64,000 nt of DNA, from NCBI GenBank assembly GCA_002082585.1, contig CP020563.1, forward strand, positions 5,512,001-5,576,000. Reading direction: 5' to 3'. The DNA is from Kitasatospora albolonga. Lineage in GTDB: Bacteria; Actinomycetota; Actinomycetes; Streptomycetales; Streptomycetaceae. This document shows, piece by piece, positions 24,557 to 32,431 of the stretch (its first letter is position 1; each line of letters opens with the position of its first letter). The position numbers and the translations under genes are program-made. The notes beneath the pieces were generated by a model. The model searched no databases, was not told the DNA's origin, and saw only the letters and a list, made by a program, of their open reading frames with translations.

Positions 24557-25414
24557 TCAGGCGTCGGGGACCGTGTCCCAGAACGCGGCGAGCGCCGCCG
24601 CCGTCTCGTGCGGGCGGGCGGTGTTGGGGGAGTGCTCGGCCCCGGCGATCGTGGTGCGGTGCGCCCCGAGCCGCCGGGCCATCGCGTCGAACTGCTCCAC
24701 CGGCCATACGTCGTCGCGCTCGCCGGACAGCACAAGGACGGGCAGCCCGAGGGCGGCCAGCTCGTCCACCCGGTCCGGTTCGGCGGACAGCTGGGCGCCG
24801 GTGGCGATCAGCTGGGCCGGGTTGTGGAGCAGCCACCGCCGCCGCAGGTCCTCGCCGTCACCGGTGTCCGCCTCCTGCGGCGGGTCCATGACCCGCATCG
24901 CCTCCCACACCTCGTCCATGGTGAGCACGGAGAGCGCGTCGCTCAGCATCTTCACCTTCTCCTGCTGTACGGCGACCACCTCGGCCGGGCCGGAGGACAT
25001 CAGCGTCAGCGAGCGGAACGGGGTGGGGTCCAGCAGGACGGCGGCGCGGGAGATCTGGCCGCCGAGCGAGTGCCCGAGCAGGTGCAGGGTCCCGCCGTCC
25101 TCGGCCAGGGCCGCCGCCTGGGCCAGCACATCACTGGCCAACTCCCTTTGCGCGTACGTCTCCTGACGGTCCGTCCCCGCGGACTCGTACTGCCCGCGAC
25201 CGTCGACGGCGACCACCCGGTACCCGGCCGCGCAGAGCGGTTTGAGCAGCGCGATGAAGTCCTCCTTGCTGCCGGTGTACCCGGGCAGCAGCAGGGCGGT
25301 GGCACGCGCCGGAGCGGCCGGTACGGCGTCCAGGACGGCGAAGTCCCCCCGCTCGGTACGCAGGACGCGGGCGGTGGCGCAGGGCGGCGGGGTGAAGGTG
25401 GGCGGGCGGCTCAT
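24557..25414 (-). CDS. Alpha/beta hydrolase
   Basis: 285 residues. Oxyanion region LLPGYTGSKEDFIALLKPL, nucleophile elbow LLGHSLGGQIS, acid in LPVLVLSGERDDVWP and His in AGAEHSPNTARP. Closest in style to soluble esterase/lipase-like proteins of the AB hydrolase-1 family. It converges on the NYN gene (four bases between stops). No signal peptide, so cytoplasmic. The substrate is unknown. Confidence 0.82.
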   Translation of the reverse strand: MSRPPTFTPPPCATARVLRTERGDFAVLDAVPAAPARATALLLPGYTGSKEDFIALLKPLCAAGYRVVAVDGRGQYESAGTDRQETYAQRELASDVLAQAAALAEDGGTLHLLGHSLGGQISRAAVLLDPTPFRSLTLMSSGPAEVVAVQQEKVKMLSDALSVLTMDEVWEAMRVMDPPQEADTGDGEDLRRRWLLHNPAQLIATGAQLSAEPDRVDELAALGLPVLVLSGERDDVWPVEQFDAMARRLGAHRTTIAGAEHSPNTARPHETAAALAAFWDTVPDA

Positions 25415-25540
25415 GGGGCGAGGCTATCGCCGGGCCGGGCCCGGGGCACCACCGGGAGGGCGGGGGAGGGCCGGTACGGGGGCCGTTGGGGTTGGTGCGG
25501 GGCGCGGGGCGCGGGGTGCCGGTCGGGGGGGCCTGGCGCG

Positions 25541-25715
25541 GGTGCCGCCACCCCTGGCCCGGTACGCCATCGGGCCCGGCCCGGGAGACCGCCGGGCCCA
25601 GCCCGGGGTGCCGGTCGGGGTCTTGGCCCGGGTGCCGCCCCCCTGGCCCGGTACGCCATCGGGCCTGGCCCGGGAGACCGCCGGGCCCGGCCCGGGGTGC
25701 CGTCGGGCGCCCGGG
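25541..25715. repeat. 90-bp tandem direct repeat, two copies
   Basis: Copies at 25541-25630 and 25631-about 25715 share nearly all bases with one indel and a few substitutions. Each includes CCGGTACGCCATCGGGCC. Located upstream of the minus-strand hydrolase gene. Confidence 0.8.
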
Positions 25716-25829
25716 GCCCCGGGCGCGCCGTCGAACCTGGCCTCGGGCGCTGCCGGGCGGGCCCCGGCCGCCGGTCCCGGCGCGGGGCGCCTGCGGGCGT
25801 GCCGCGCCCACCCCCGTACAGCGTGAAAA

Positions 25830-25863
25830 GGCCCCGGCCCCCGCAACTGCGGGGGCCGGGGCC
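25830..25863 (-). terminator. Intrinsic terminator of the DEAD-box helicase gene
   Basis: GGCCCCGGCCCCCGCA (25830-25845) pairs perfectly with 25848-25863; on the minus strand the stem is followed by TTTTC, one of the few terminators here with a T-run. It lies 20 bases beyond the helicase stop. Confidence 0.92.
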
Positions 25864-25882
25864 TCGGGGTTTCGCGGGACCG

Positions 25883-28282
25883 TCAGCTCTCGGTCGTCGC
25901 CGTGACCTTGCCCGCCGCGCGGGTGGCCCGGCGGCGGCGCGGCTTCGTCTCGGCGGCGGCCTCGCTCACCACGGCCTCGGCCTCGGAGACCACAGCGGCC
26001 TCCTGGGACGCGGTCGAGGTGACGCTCCGGGTGGCCCGGCGCCGACGCGGCTTGGTCTCGGCCTCCTCGGCGGTGGCCGGTGCCTCCGGGGCCGCCTTCT
26101 CGGCGGATACCGAGGTCTCCGTGCCGGTCGCGCTCCGGGTGGCGCGGCGGCGGCGCGGCTTCGTCTCGGTCTCGGTGGCCGGAGCCTCCGGAGCCTCCGG
26201 AGCGGCCGTCTCGGCGGGGGCCGCGGCCTTCGCCCGCGACGCCCTCTTCGGCTTCGCCTCGGTCTCCGTACCGGCCTCCGCCTTCGGCTTCGACTCCGCC
26301 TTCGGGCGGCTCGTGGCGCGGGCCGGGCGGCGGCGGGTCTTCGACTCGGGCTCCGGCTCGGAGGCCGGGGCGATCTGGAAGTCCACCTCGTCGGCAGGCT
26401 TCACGATCCGGGTGCGGCGGCGCGGCCTGGTCACCGGCTCGGCGACCGGCTCCGCGATGCCCGCGGCGGCCGCCACGGTCTGGAACCCGGCCTCGACCGG
26501 AGCGGCGGCGGCAGGGACCTGCGCCACCGGCTCGGCCACCGGCTTCGCGGCGGCGCGGCTGCGACGGCGGCGCGGCTTGGCCTCCGCGACGGGCTCGGCG
26601 GCGGCCGGGACGACGGCCTCGGCGGCGGGAGCCACCGCAGCCGGAGCCGTGGCCGGGGCCTCGGCGACCGCCACGGACGCCTCGGTCACGGTGTCGGCCG
26701 CGCCGACCCGCGTACGGCGACGGCGGCGCGGGGTGCGGGCCGGGGCCTCGGACGGCTCGTCACCGGCCGGGGCGACCGGCGCGGCCTCCTTGGCGGGGGC
26801 CGGGACCGTCGCCGCGGACTCCGCCACGGTCGACCCGCCACGGGTGCGGCGGCGCTGACGCGGCGTACGCGTACGGGGCTCGCGCTCCTCACGGGCCGGA
26901 GCGGCTGCGGCGGACTTGCGGCCGCGGCCACCGGTCTCGCCGAGGTCCTCGACCTCCTCCGCGCGCAGACCGGCACGGGTCCGCTCGGCGCGCGGCAGGA
27001 CACCCTTGGTGCCGGCCGGGATGCCGAGCTCCTCGAAGAGGTGCGGCGAGGTGGAGTAGGTCTCCGGCGGGTCCGGGAACTTCAGGTCCAGCGCTTTGTT
27101 GATCAGCTGCCAGCGCGGGATGTCGTCCCAGTCGACCAGCGTGATCGCGGTGCCCTTGGCGCCCGCGCGGCCGGTGCGGCCGATGCGGTGGAGGTAGGTC
27201 TTCTCGTCCTCCGGCGACTGGTAGTTCACGACGTGGGTCACACCCTCGACGTCGATGCCGCGCGCGGCGACATCGGTGCAGACGAGGACGTCGACCTTGC
27301 CGTTGCGGAAGGCGCGCAGCGCCTGCTCGCGGGCGCCCTGACCGAGGTCGCCGTGGACCGCGCCGGAGGCGAAGCCGCGCTTCTCCAGCTGCTCGGCGAT
27401 GTCGGCGGCCGTCCGCTTCGTCCGGCAGAAGATCATCGCGAGCCCGCGGCCCTCGGCCTGGAGGATGCGGGCGAGCATCTCCGGCTTGTCCATGTTGTGC
27501 GCGCGGTAGACGTGCTGGACCGTGTTCTTGACGGTCGTGCCCTCGTCGTCGGGCGAGGTGGCGTTGATGTGCGTCGGCTGCGACATGTAGCGGCGGGCGA
27601 GGCTGATGACGGCACCGGGCATGGTGGCCGAGAACAGCATCGTCTGGCGCTTGGCCGGGAGCATCGTGATGATGCGCTCGACGTCGGGCAGGAAGCCCAG
27701 GTCCAGCATCTCGTCGGCCTCGTCCAGGACGAGCCCGCGGATGTGGGAGAGGTCGAGCTTGCGCTGGCCCGCCAGGTCCAGCAGGCGGCCCGGGGTGCCG
27801 ACGATCACGTCGACGCCCTTCTTGAGGGCCTCGACCTGGGGCTCGTACGCCCGGCCGCCGTAGATCGCGAGAACGCGGACGTTACGGACCTTGCCCGCGG
27901 TCAGCAGGTCGTTGGTGACCTGGGTGCAGAGCTCGCGGGTGGGGACGACGACGAGCGCCTGGGGGGCGTCGGTCAGCTCTTCGGGCTTCGCGCGGCCCGC
28001 CTCGACGTCGGCGGGGACGGTGACGCGCTCCAGGAGGGGGAGTCCGAAGCCGAGCGTCTTTCCGGTGCCGGTCTTGGCCTGGCCGATGACGTCGGAGCCG
28101 GAGAGCGCCACGGGGAGCGTCAGCTCCTGGATGGGGAAGGGGGACGTGATGCCGACTGCCTCGAGGGCTTCGGCCGTCTCGGAAAGAATGCCGAGGTCGC
28201 GGAACGTAGTCAGGGTGCTGCCTCTTCTGTGAGACGCGGCCCGAGGCGAACGCTGGGGGTCGTACCGTGCCGGGTTGGTCAT
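25883..28282 (-). CDS. DEAD-box RNA helicase with long Arg/Ala-rich tail
   Basis: 799 residues from ATG 28282. All superfamily 2 motifs are present in the first ~430 residues: Q-motif (GITSPFPIQE), AKTGTGKT, PTRELCTQV, TPGRLLDL, DEAD (VLDEADEMLDLG), SAT, and HRIGRTGRAG. The last ~370 residues are low complexity with repeated basic patches (KPRRRRATR three times near the end, TPRQRRRTR, TPRRRRRTR, KPRRRRSR) separated by Ala/Glu/Val/Pro spacers, probably an RNA-binding disordered tail. The family remodels RNA or ribosomes; it matches Rv3211 (RhlE) in position. The start is uncertain: a CTG at 28213 with AGAAGAGG upstream would begin MTTFRDLGIL. Confidence 0.88.
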   Translation of the reverse strand: MTNPARYDPQRSPRAASHRRGSTLTTFRDLGILSETAEALEAVGITSPFPIQELTLPVALSGSDVIGQAKTGTGKTLGFGLPLLERVTVPADVEAGRAKPEELTDAPQALVVVPTRELCTQVTNDLLTAGKVRNVRVLAIYGGRAYEPQVEALKKGVDVIVGTPGRLLDLAGQRKLDLSHIRGLVLDEADEMLDLGFLPDVERIITMLPAKRQTMLFSATMPGAVISLARRYMSQPTHINATSPDDEGTTVKNTVQHVYRAHNMDKPEMLARILQAEGRGLAMIFCRTKRTAADIAEQLEKRGFASGAVHGDLGQGAREQALRAFRNGKVDVLVCTDVAARGIDVEGVTHVVNYQSPEDEKTYLHRIGRTGRAGAKGTAITLVDWDDIPRWQLINKALDLKFPDPPETYSTSPHLFEELGIPAGTKGVLPRAERTRAGLRAEEVEDLGETGGRGRKSAAAAPAREEREPRTRTPRQRRRTRGGSTVAESAATVPAPAKEAAPVAPAGDEPSEAPARTPRRRRRTRVGAADTVTEASVAVAEAPATAPAAVAPAAEAVVPAAAEPVAEAKPRRRRSRAAAKPVAEPVAQVPAAAAPVEAGFQTVAAAAGIAEPVAEPVTRPRRRTRIVKPADEVDFQIAPASEPEPESKTRRRPARATSRPKAESKPKAEAGTETEAKPKRASRAKAAAPAETAAPEAPEAPATETETKPRRRRATRSATGTETSVSAEKAAPEAPATAEEAETKPRRRRATRSVTSTASQEAAVVSEAEAVVSEAAAETKPRRRRATRAAGKVTATTES

Positions 28283-28598
28283 CCGGCCGTGGGAGGCCGG
28301 GTGGCGCGGGACCACTGCCGTCGCTCGAGCGCTCGTGCCGCTGAGGGGGCCCCTCATCTTGCAGTCGTACGGTGTCGTACGCACTGCGTGGAGGGCTGTC
28401 GGGTCGGAGCCGATCGGGCCACCGACCGGGCATCCTCATTCAAAGGACGCGCCCCTGGCACAGGAAAATGCTCAGTAAGCGCAATACCACTGTACCCCGG
28501 ATTCGCGCATGTGTGTTGGACGAATTCATCGGAACGGTGTGATGTCCGCTGCTGACCGGGCCCTTCCGCCCCTCGTCGGGCGGGCTATTGTGCGGTCC
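28283..28598. other. Divergent promoter and leader region
   Basis: 316 bases between the helicase and ferritin-like genes. The centre (28440-28530) is less GC-rich. On the helicase side, GCAGTCGTACG and CGTACGCACTGC (28362-28390) form a hairpin with one bulge in the presumed leader. On the other side TATTGT (28586-28591) lies seven bases before the ATG at 28599. No gene-like frame is seen. Confidence 0.4.
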
Positions 28599-29345
28599 AT
28601 GGAGACGCCTGACAACGCCACTGAACACCCCGACGAAGCGCCCGGAGCGGCCGGGACCGCCGCCCAGGACTGGGCCACCGCCGCCGCGGAGCCGCAGTAC
28701 CGCGCCGCGGTCGTGGACCTGCTGGGCGCCCTCGCGTACGGCGAGCTGGCGGCCTTCGAGCGCCTCGCCGAGGACGCGAAACTGGCGCCGACACTCGGGG
28801 ACAAGGCGGAGCTGGCGAAGATGGCCGCCGCCGAGTTCCACCATTTCGAACAGCTGTCCGACCGGCTCGCCGCCATCGACGAGGACCCGACCGCCGCGAT
28901 GGAGCCGTTCGCCAAGGCGCTGGACGACTTCCACCGCCAGACGGCTCCGTCCGACTGGCTGGAGGGCCTGGTCAAGGCGTACGTCGGCGACTCGATCGCC
29001 AGCGACTTCTACCGCGAGGTGGCGGCCCGGCTCGACACCGACACCCGTGCCCTGGTCCTCGCCGTGCTCGACGACACGGGGCACGGCAACTTCGCCGTGG
29101 AGAAGGTGCGCGCCGCGATCGAGGCCGACCCGCGCGTGGGCGGGCGGCTCGCGCTCTGGGCCCGTCGGCTGATGGGCGAGGCGCTCTCGCAGGCCCAGCG
29201 GGTGGTCGCCGACCGCGACGCGCTCTCGACGATGCTGGTGGGCGGGGTCGAGGGCGGCTTCGACCTGGCGGAGGTGGGCCGGATGTTCTCCCGGATCACC
29301 GAGGCCCACACCAAGCGCATGGCCGCGCTGGGGCTGGCCGCGTAG
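28599..29345 (+). CDS. Ferritin-like fold protein, possible hydroxylase
   Basis: 248 residues, all-helical. Carboxylate/His motifs ALAYGELAAFERLAEDA and KMAAAEFHHFEQLSD give the Glu...Glu-x2-His arrangement of one half of a di-iron site; the second half is suggested by YVGDSIASDFYREVA and LDDTGHGNFAVE. The distant likeness to tRNA hydroxylase MiaE is an old annotation for this family. It corresponds to Rv3210c beside a DEAD-box helicase. ATG 28599 lacks a Shine-Dalgarno and is probably leaderless; an upstream ATG at 28542 is less likely. Confidence 0.75.
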   Translation: METPDNATEHPDEAPGAAGTAAQDWATAAAEPQYRAAVVDLLGALAYGELAAFERLAEDAKLAPTLGDKAELAKMAAAEFHHFEQLSDRLAAIDEDPTAAMEPFAKALDDFHRQTAPSDWLEGLVKAYVGDSIASDFYREVAARLDTDTRALVLAVLDDTGHGNFAVEKVRAAIEADPRVGGRLALWARRLMGEALSQAQRVVADRDALSTMLVGGVEGGFDLAEVGRMFSRITEAHTKRMAALGLAA

Positions 29346-29363
29346 GACCGCGTGACGACCGGG

Positions 29364-29636
29364 CTACTGGGCCGCCGCCGACCTCGTGAGGCGGCGGCCG
29401 CGTGGACGGATCAGCAGCGACAGCGTCACCGCCCCGACGGACACGGCGCCGACCAGGGTCGCCACGGTGTGGCCCGGGCCGAGCGCGGAGTGGGTGAGGA
29501 ACGCCCCGAACAGGGCGCCCAGCGCACCGGTGGGATACACCGCACGGGCGGAGGGGAGCCGGTCGGCCAGTGAGCGGACGGCCACCCAGGACAGGGCGAG
29601 TCCGAGGACGGCGGAGCCGAAGGATTCCCAGATCAC
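29364..29636 (-). CDS. Small membrane protein, 90 residues
   Basis: From GTG 29636, preceded by GAGGTGATCC, a near-perfect Shine-Dalgarno. Three hydrophobic segments: SAVLGLALSWVAV, TGALGALFGAFLTHS and TVATLVGAVSVGAVTLSLLI; the end is basic (RPRGRRLTRSAAAQ). I do not recognise the family. It converges on the ferritin-like gene and is 259 bases from the DUF3107 gene on the same strand, with a strong terminator between. Confidence 0.7.
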   Translation of the reverse strand: MIWESFGSAVLGLALSWVAVRSLADRLPSARAVYPTGALGALFGAFLTHSALGPGHTVATLVGAVSVGAVTLSLLIRPRGRRLTRSAAAQ

Positions 29637-29834
29637 TAAGGATCACCTCGCGGGGGTGTGCGGGGCGGGCAAATCGGTCGTAGGCGGTACTACCCCTGGC
29701 CCACTCCGCACAACCCTCCGCCGGGCCGGGGAAACCCGTACGGGTAAGGCTTTCCCGAGCGGTGCGTACGGCGTCCCCGGCCTGGGCATACAGGAGTCGG
29801 CCCGCTGGGCGAACGGGAGCGGCCCGCTGGGCAT

Positions 29835-29876
29835 ACGGGAGCGGCCCGGCGGGACATCCCGCCGGGCCGCTCCCGT
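29835..29876. terminator. 20-bp perfect hairpin after the DUF3107 gene
   Basis: ACGGGAGCGGCCCGGCGGGA (29835-29854) and its exact complement (29857-29876) with a two-base spacer, 20 bases beyond the minus-strand DUF3107 stop. A partial extra copy of the left arm occurs just upstream (from 29813). Confidence 0.88.
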
Positions 29877-29895
29877 GATCACCGCGTCCCGTGGA

Positions 29896-30123
29896 CTACA
29901 GCGCGCCGAACCCCACACGCCGGGTGGTCGGCTCACCGATCTCCACGTACGCGATCCGGTCGGCCGGCACCAGGACCTTGCGGCCCTTGTCGTCCGTGAG
30001 GCTCAGCAGCTCCGCCTTGCCGCCCAGTGCGGCGGCGACCGCGCTCTCGACGTCCTCGGCGGAAAGCCCGCTCTCCAGAACGATCTCCCGGGGCGTGTGC
30101 TGCACCCCGATCTTGACCTCCAC
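29896..30123 (-). CDS. DUF3107 small protein
   Basis: 75 residues from GTG 30123 (GGAGG nine bases before): MEVKIGVQHTPREIVLESGL and on to DRIAYVEIGEPTTRRVGFG. This is the actinobacterial DUF3107 family (Rv3208A, TB9.4). Compact alpha/beta fold; function unknown. It always lies next to a TetR gene, as here, with the regulator upstream on the same strand. A terminator follows. Confidence 0.9.
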   Translation of the reverse strand: MEVKIGVQHTPREIVLESGLSAEDVESAVAAALGGKAELLSLTDDKGRKVLVPADRIAYVEIGEPTTRRVGFGAL

Positions 30124-30309
30124 GGCTATGTCCCTCCGACGGTCAGTCCCTGCGCGGCGAACCGCGCCGTACGCAGCCACATTAGCCCGGTGGGAGCATG
30201 CCTCACGGCCCGACCGGCAACGCCCGCAGCGAACACGGGGCGGTACCCGGCCGGGACGGGGCGCGACGGACCGCCGGGACGGGGCGCGACACGCGACCGG
30301 GACGGGTGG

Positions 30310-30951
30310 TCAGTGCTGCTCGACGCCGTGCAGCGGGAAGCCCGCGATGCCCCGCCAGGCCAGCGAGGTGAGCAGCTGCACCGCCGTGTCGCGGGGGATG
30401 CTGGAGCCGCTGGAGAGCCAGTAGCGCGCGACCACCTGCGACACACCGCCGAGGCCCACCGCCAGGAGCATGGACTCGTCCTTGGACAGGCCCGTGTCCC
30501 CGGCGATCACGTCGGAGATCGCCTCGGCGCACTGGAGGGAGACCCGGTCGACCCGCTCGCGCACGGCAGGCTCGTTGGTCAGGTCCGACTCGAAGACCAG
30601 CCGGAAGGCGCCGCCCTCGTCCTCCACGTACGCGAAGTAGGCGTCCATCGTCGCCTCCACGCGCAGCTTGTTGTCCGTCGTCGAGGCCAGCGCCGTCACC
30701 ACGGCCTGGAGCAGCGACTCGCAGTGCTGGTCGAGGAGGGCGAGATAGAGCTCCAGCTTGCCGGGGAAGTGCTGGTAGAGCACCGGCTTGCTGACCCCGG
30801 CCCGCTCGGCGATGTCGTCCATCGCGGCGGAGTGGTAGCCCTGTGCGACAAAGACCTCCTGCGCGGCGCCCAGCAGCTGATTGCGTCGGGCGCGGCGGGG
30901 AAGGCGCGTGCCTCGCGGGCGCGCTGCCTCTGTCTGCTCGATGGCGCTCAC
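30310..30951 (-). CDS. TetR family transcriptional regulator
   Basis: 213 residues from GTG 30951 with GGGAGGCG just before. The HTH is in RRNQLLGAAQEVFVAQGYHS and AAMDDIAERAGVSKPVLYQHF (residues ~25-68). The ligand domain has YFAYVEDEGGAFRLVFESDL, a conserved segment also in Rv3208. The target is unknown; the pairing with DUF3107 suggests a shared regulon. It is separated from DUF3107 by 186 bases. Confidence 0.9.
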   Translation of the reverse strand: MSAIEQTEAARPRGTRLPRRARRNQLLGAAQEVFVAQGYHSAAMDDIAERAGVSKPVLYQHFPGKLELYLALLDQHCESLLQAVVTALASTTDNKLRVEATMDAYFAYVEDEGGAFRLVFESDLTNEPAVRERVDRVSLQCAEAISDVIAGDTGLSKDESMLLAVGLGGVSQVVARYWLSSGSSIPRDTAVQLLTSLAWRGIAGFPLHGVEQH

Positions 30952-31118
30952 GCCGCCTCCCAAATGTGTGTTCCAGCACAGCCGATCCGTACACGCTGCG
31001 CCGTACAGCCATCGTACTTTTGGGTAACCCCGGTGCGCGCGGCGCGGACGCAGAATTTCACGGACCGGACGACTGCGGAAGCCATGGCTTGGCCAAGGCC
31101 AGGAGCAAAGCGGGCGAT

Positions 31119-31334
31119 CTAGCGGTAATCGTCCTCGTCCAGGGGGATCACCCTGCGCTGTTCCGCCACATCCGCCTCATTGGCCGTGGCCAGGTCGAGG
31201 TTCCCCACCTCTTCGTCGTCCTCGGGCCGGATGTCCGTCCGCTGCTCGACGGCGTCCGCCTCCGGCGCCTCCGGACCGGGGGTGTCCGGCTCGGCGTTCT
31301 CGAAGGTGTCCGGGTCGCTCGGGTCGACCGTCAT
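31119..31334 (-). CDS. Small acidic protein, 71 residues
   Basis: Starts MTVDPSDPDTFENAEPDTPG and ends RRVIPLDEDDYR. Over a quarter of residues are Asp or Glu and there are few hydrophobics, so it is probably disordered. GGAAGGGAG precedes the ATG. Conserved short acidic proteins of this type occur in Streptomyces between the TetR gene and the hydrolase gene. It has no recognisable domain. Confidence 0.65.
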   Translation of the reverse strand: MTVDPSDPDTFENAEPDTPGPEAPEADAVEQRTDIRPEDDEEVGNLDLATANEADVAEQRRVIPLDEDDYR

Positions 31335-31422
31335 CGGGTGGCTCCCTTCCCCTGAAGCGGCTTCTCTTGAAGCCTAGGAGCAACACTCCTACCCCGCGAT
31401 GCGACCTGTGACCGCGAACACA

Positions 31423-31458
31423 TGAACCAGTACGTGATCGTCTCGTAACATTGGCGCA
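31423..31458 (+). promoter_or_regulatory. Promoter of a probable leaderless hydrolase mRNA
   Basis: TAACAT (31446-31451) ends six bases before the ATG at 31458; TGAACC at 31423-31428 gives a 17-base spacer. No Shine-Dalgarno precedes the ATG. Confidence 0.5.
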
Positions 31459-32423
31459 TGTCTTCGACCGAGCTGCCGGGTACGCAAGCCGTCGCCGCGG
31501 CGACGGCTCCCACGGTCAGCGCCGTCCGGGTCGCCGAGGGCGAGCGGCTGCGCTCGGTGGCGCTCCCGGGGCTCACGCTGACCGTCCGCTCCCGGCCCGC
31601 CGACCGGACGGGACTGCCGCCCGCGCTCTTCGTGCACGGGCTCGGCGGCTCCTCGCAGAACTGGTCGGCGCTGATGCCGCTGCTGGCGGACGCGGTCGAC
31701 CCCGACGCCGTCGACCTGCCCGGATTCGGTGACTCGCCGCCGCCGGACGACGGCAACTACTCGGTCACCGGGCACGCCCGCGCGGTCATCCGGCTGCTCG
31801 ACGCGGAGGGGCGCGGGCCCGTCCATCTGTTCGGCAACTCCCTGGGCGGTGCGGTCGCCACCCGGGTCGCCGCCGTCCGCCCCGACCTCGTGCGCACCCT
31901 CACCCTGATCTCGCCCGCGCTGCCCGAGTGGCGGGTGCAGCGGCCCGCCGTGCCGACCGGTCTCCTGGCGGTGCCGGGGGTCGCCCCGCTCTTCGCCCGG
32001 CTCACAAAGGACTGGACGGCGGAGCAACGGACGCGCGGAGTCATGGCACTCTGTTACGGCGATCCGGCACGGGTCTCCGACGAAGCCTTCCGTCATGCGG
32101 TGGCCGAGATGGAGCGCCGGCTGGAACTGCCGTACTTCTGGGACGCGATGACGCGTTCGGCCCGGGGCATCGTGGACGCGTACACCCTGGGCGGCCAGCA
32201 CTCACTGTGGCGCCAGGCCGAGCGGGTGCTCGCACCGACCCAGCTCGTGTACGGCGGACGGGACCGGCTCGTCTCGTACCGGATGGCGCGCAGGGCGTCC
32301 GCGGCCTTCCGCGGTGCCCGGCTGCTGACCCTGCCCGAGGCGGGGCACGTGGCGATGATGGAGTACCCGGAGGCGGTCGCCCAGGCGTTCCGGGAGCTGC
32401 TGGACGATTGCGGCGGGAGCTGA
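31458..32423 (+). CDS. Alpha/beta hydrolase
   Basis: 321 residues. FVHGLGGSSQNWSALMPLLA is the oxyanion loop, LFGNSLGGAVATRVAA the nucleophile elbow (Ser in GNSLGG), and the acid and base lie in QLVYGGRDRLVSY and LPEAGHVAMMEYPE. Layout fits the AB hydrolase-1 group with a lid after strand 6. The next gene starts eight bases after the stop, so the two form an operon. Similar genes sit near DUF3152 proteins in actinobacteria. The substrate is unknown. Confidence 0.85.
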   Translation: MSSTELPGTQAVAAATAPTVSAVRVAEGERLRSVALPGLTLTVRSRPADRTGLPPALFVHGLGGSSQNWSALMPLLADAVDPDAVDLPGFGDSPPPDDGNYSVTGHARAVIRLLDAEGRGPVHLFGNSLGGAVATRVAAVRPDLVRTLTLISPALPEWRVQRPAVPTGLLAVPGVAPLFARLTKDWTAEQRTRGVMALCYGDPARVSDEAFRHAVAEMERRLELPYFWDAMTRSARGIVDAYTLGGQHSLWRQAERVLAPTQLVYGGRDRLVSYRMARRASAAFRGARLLTLPEAGHVAMMEYPEAVAQAFRELLDDCGGS

Positions 32424-32431
32424 TCCGGGGC

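Larger units (their letters stand above)
25415..25882. other. Intergenic region with long direct repeat
   Basis: 468 bases between the hydrolase start and the helicase stop, extremely G/C-rich. Two copies of a 90-bp unit start at 25541 and 25631 (shared core GGCCCGGTACGCCATCGGGC and GGGAGACCGCCGGGCCC), with partial copies on both sides. The helicase terminator lies at 25830-25863. No coding frame with gene-like composition is visible. Confidence 0.55.

Noticed and set aside
24608..28555. 1315-codon open frame on the plus strand opposite the DEAD-box helicase
   Set aside because: Its product is Arg/Gly/Leu low complexity, it lies antisense to a gene with all helicase motifs, and long antisense frames are expected at this GC content.
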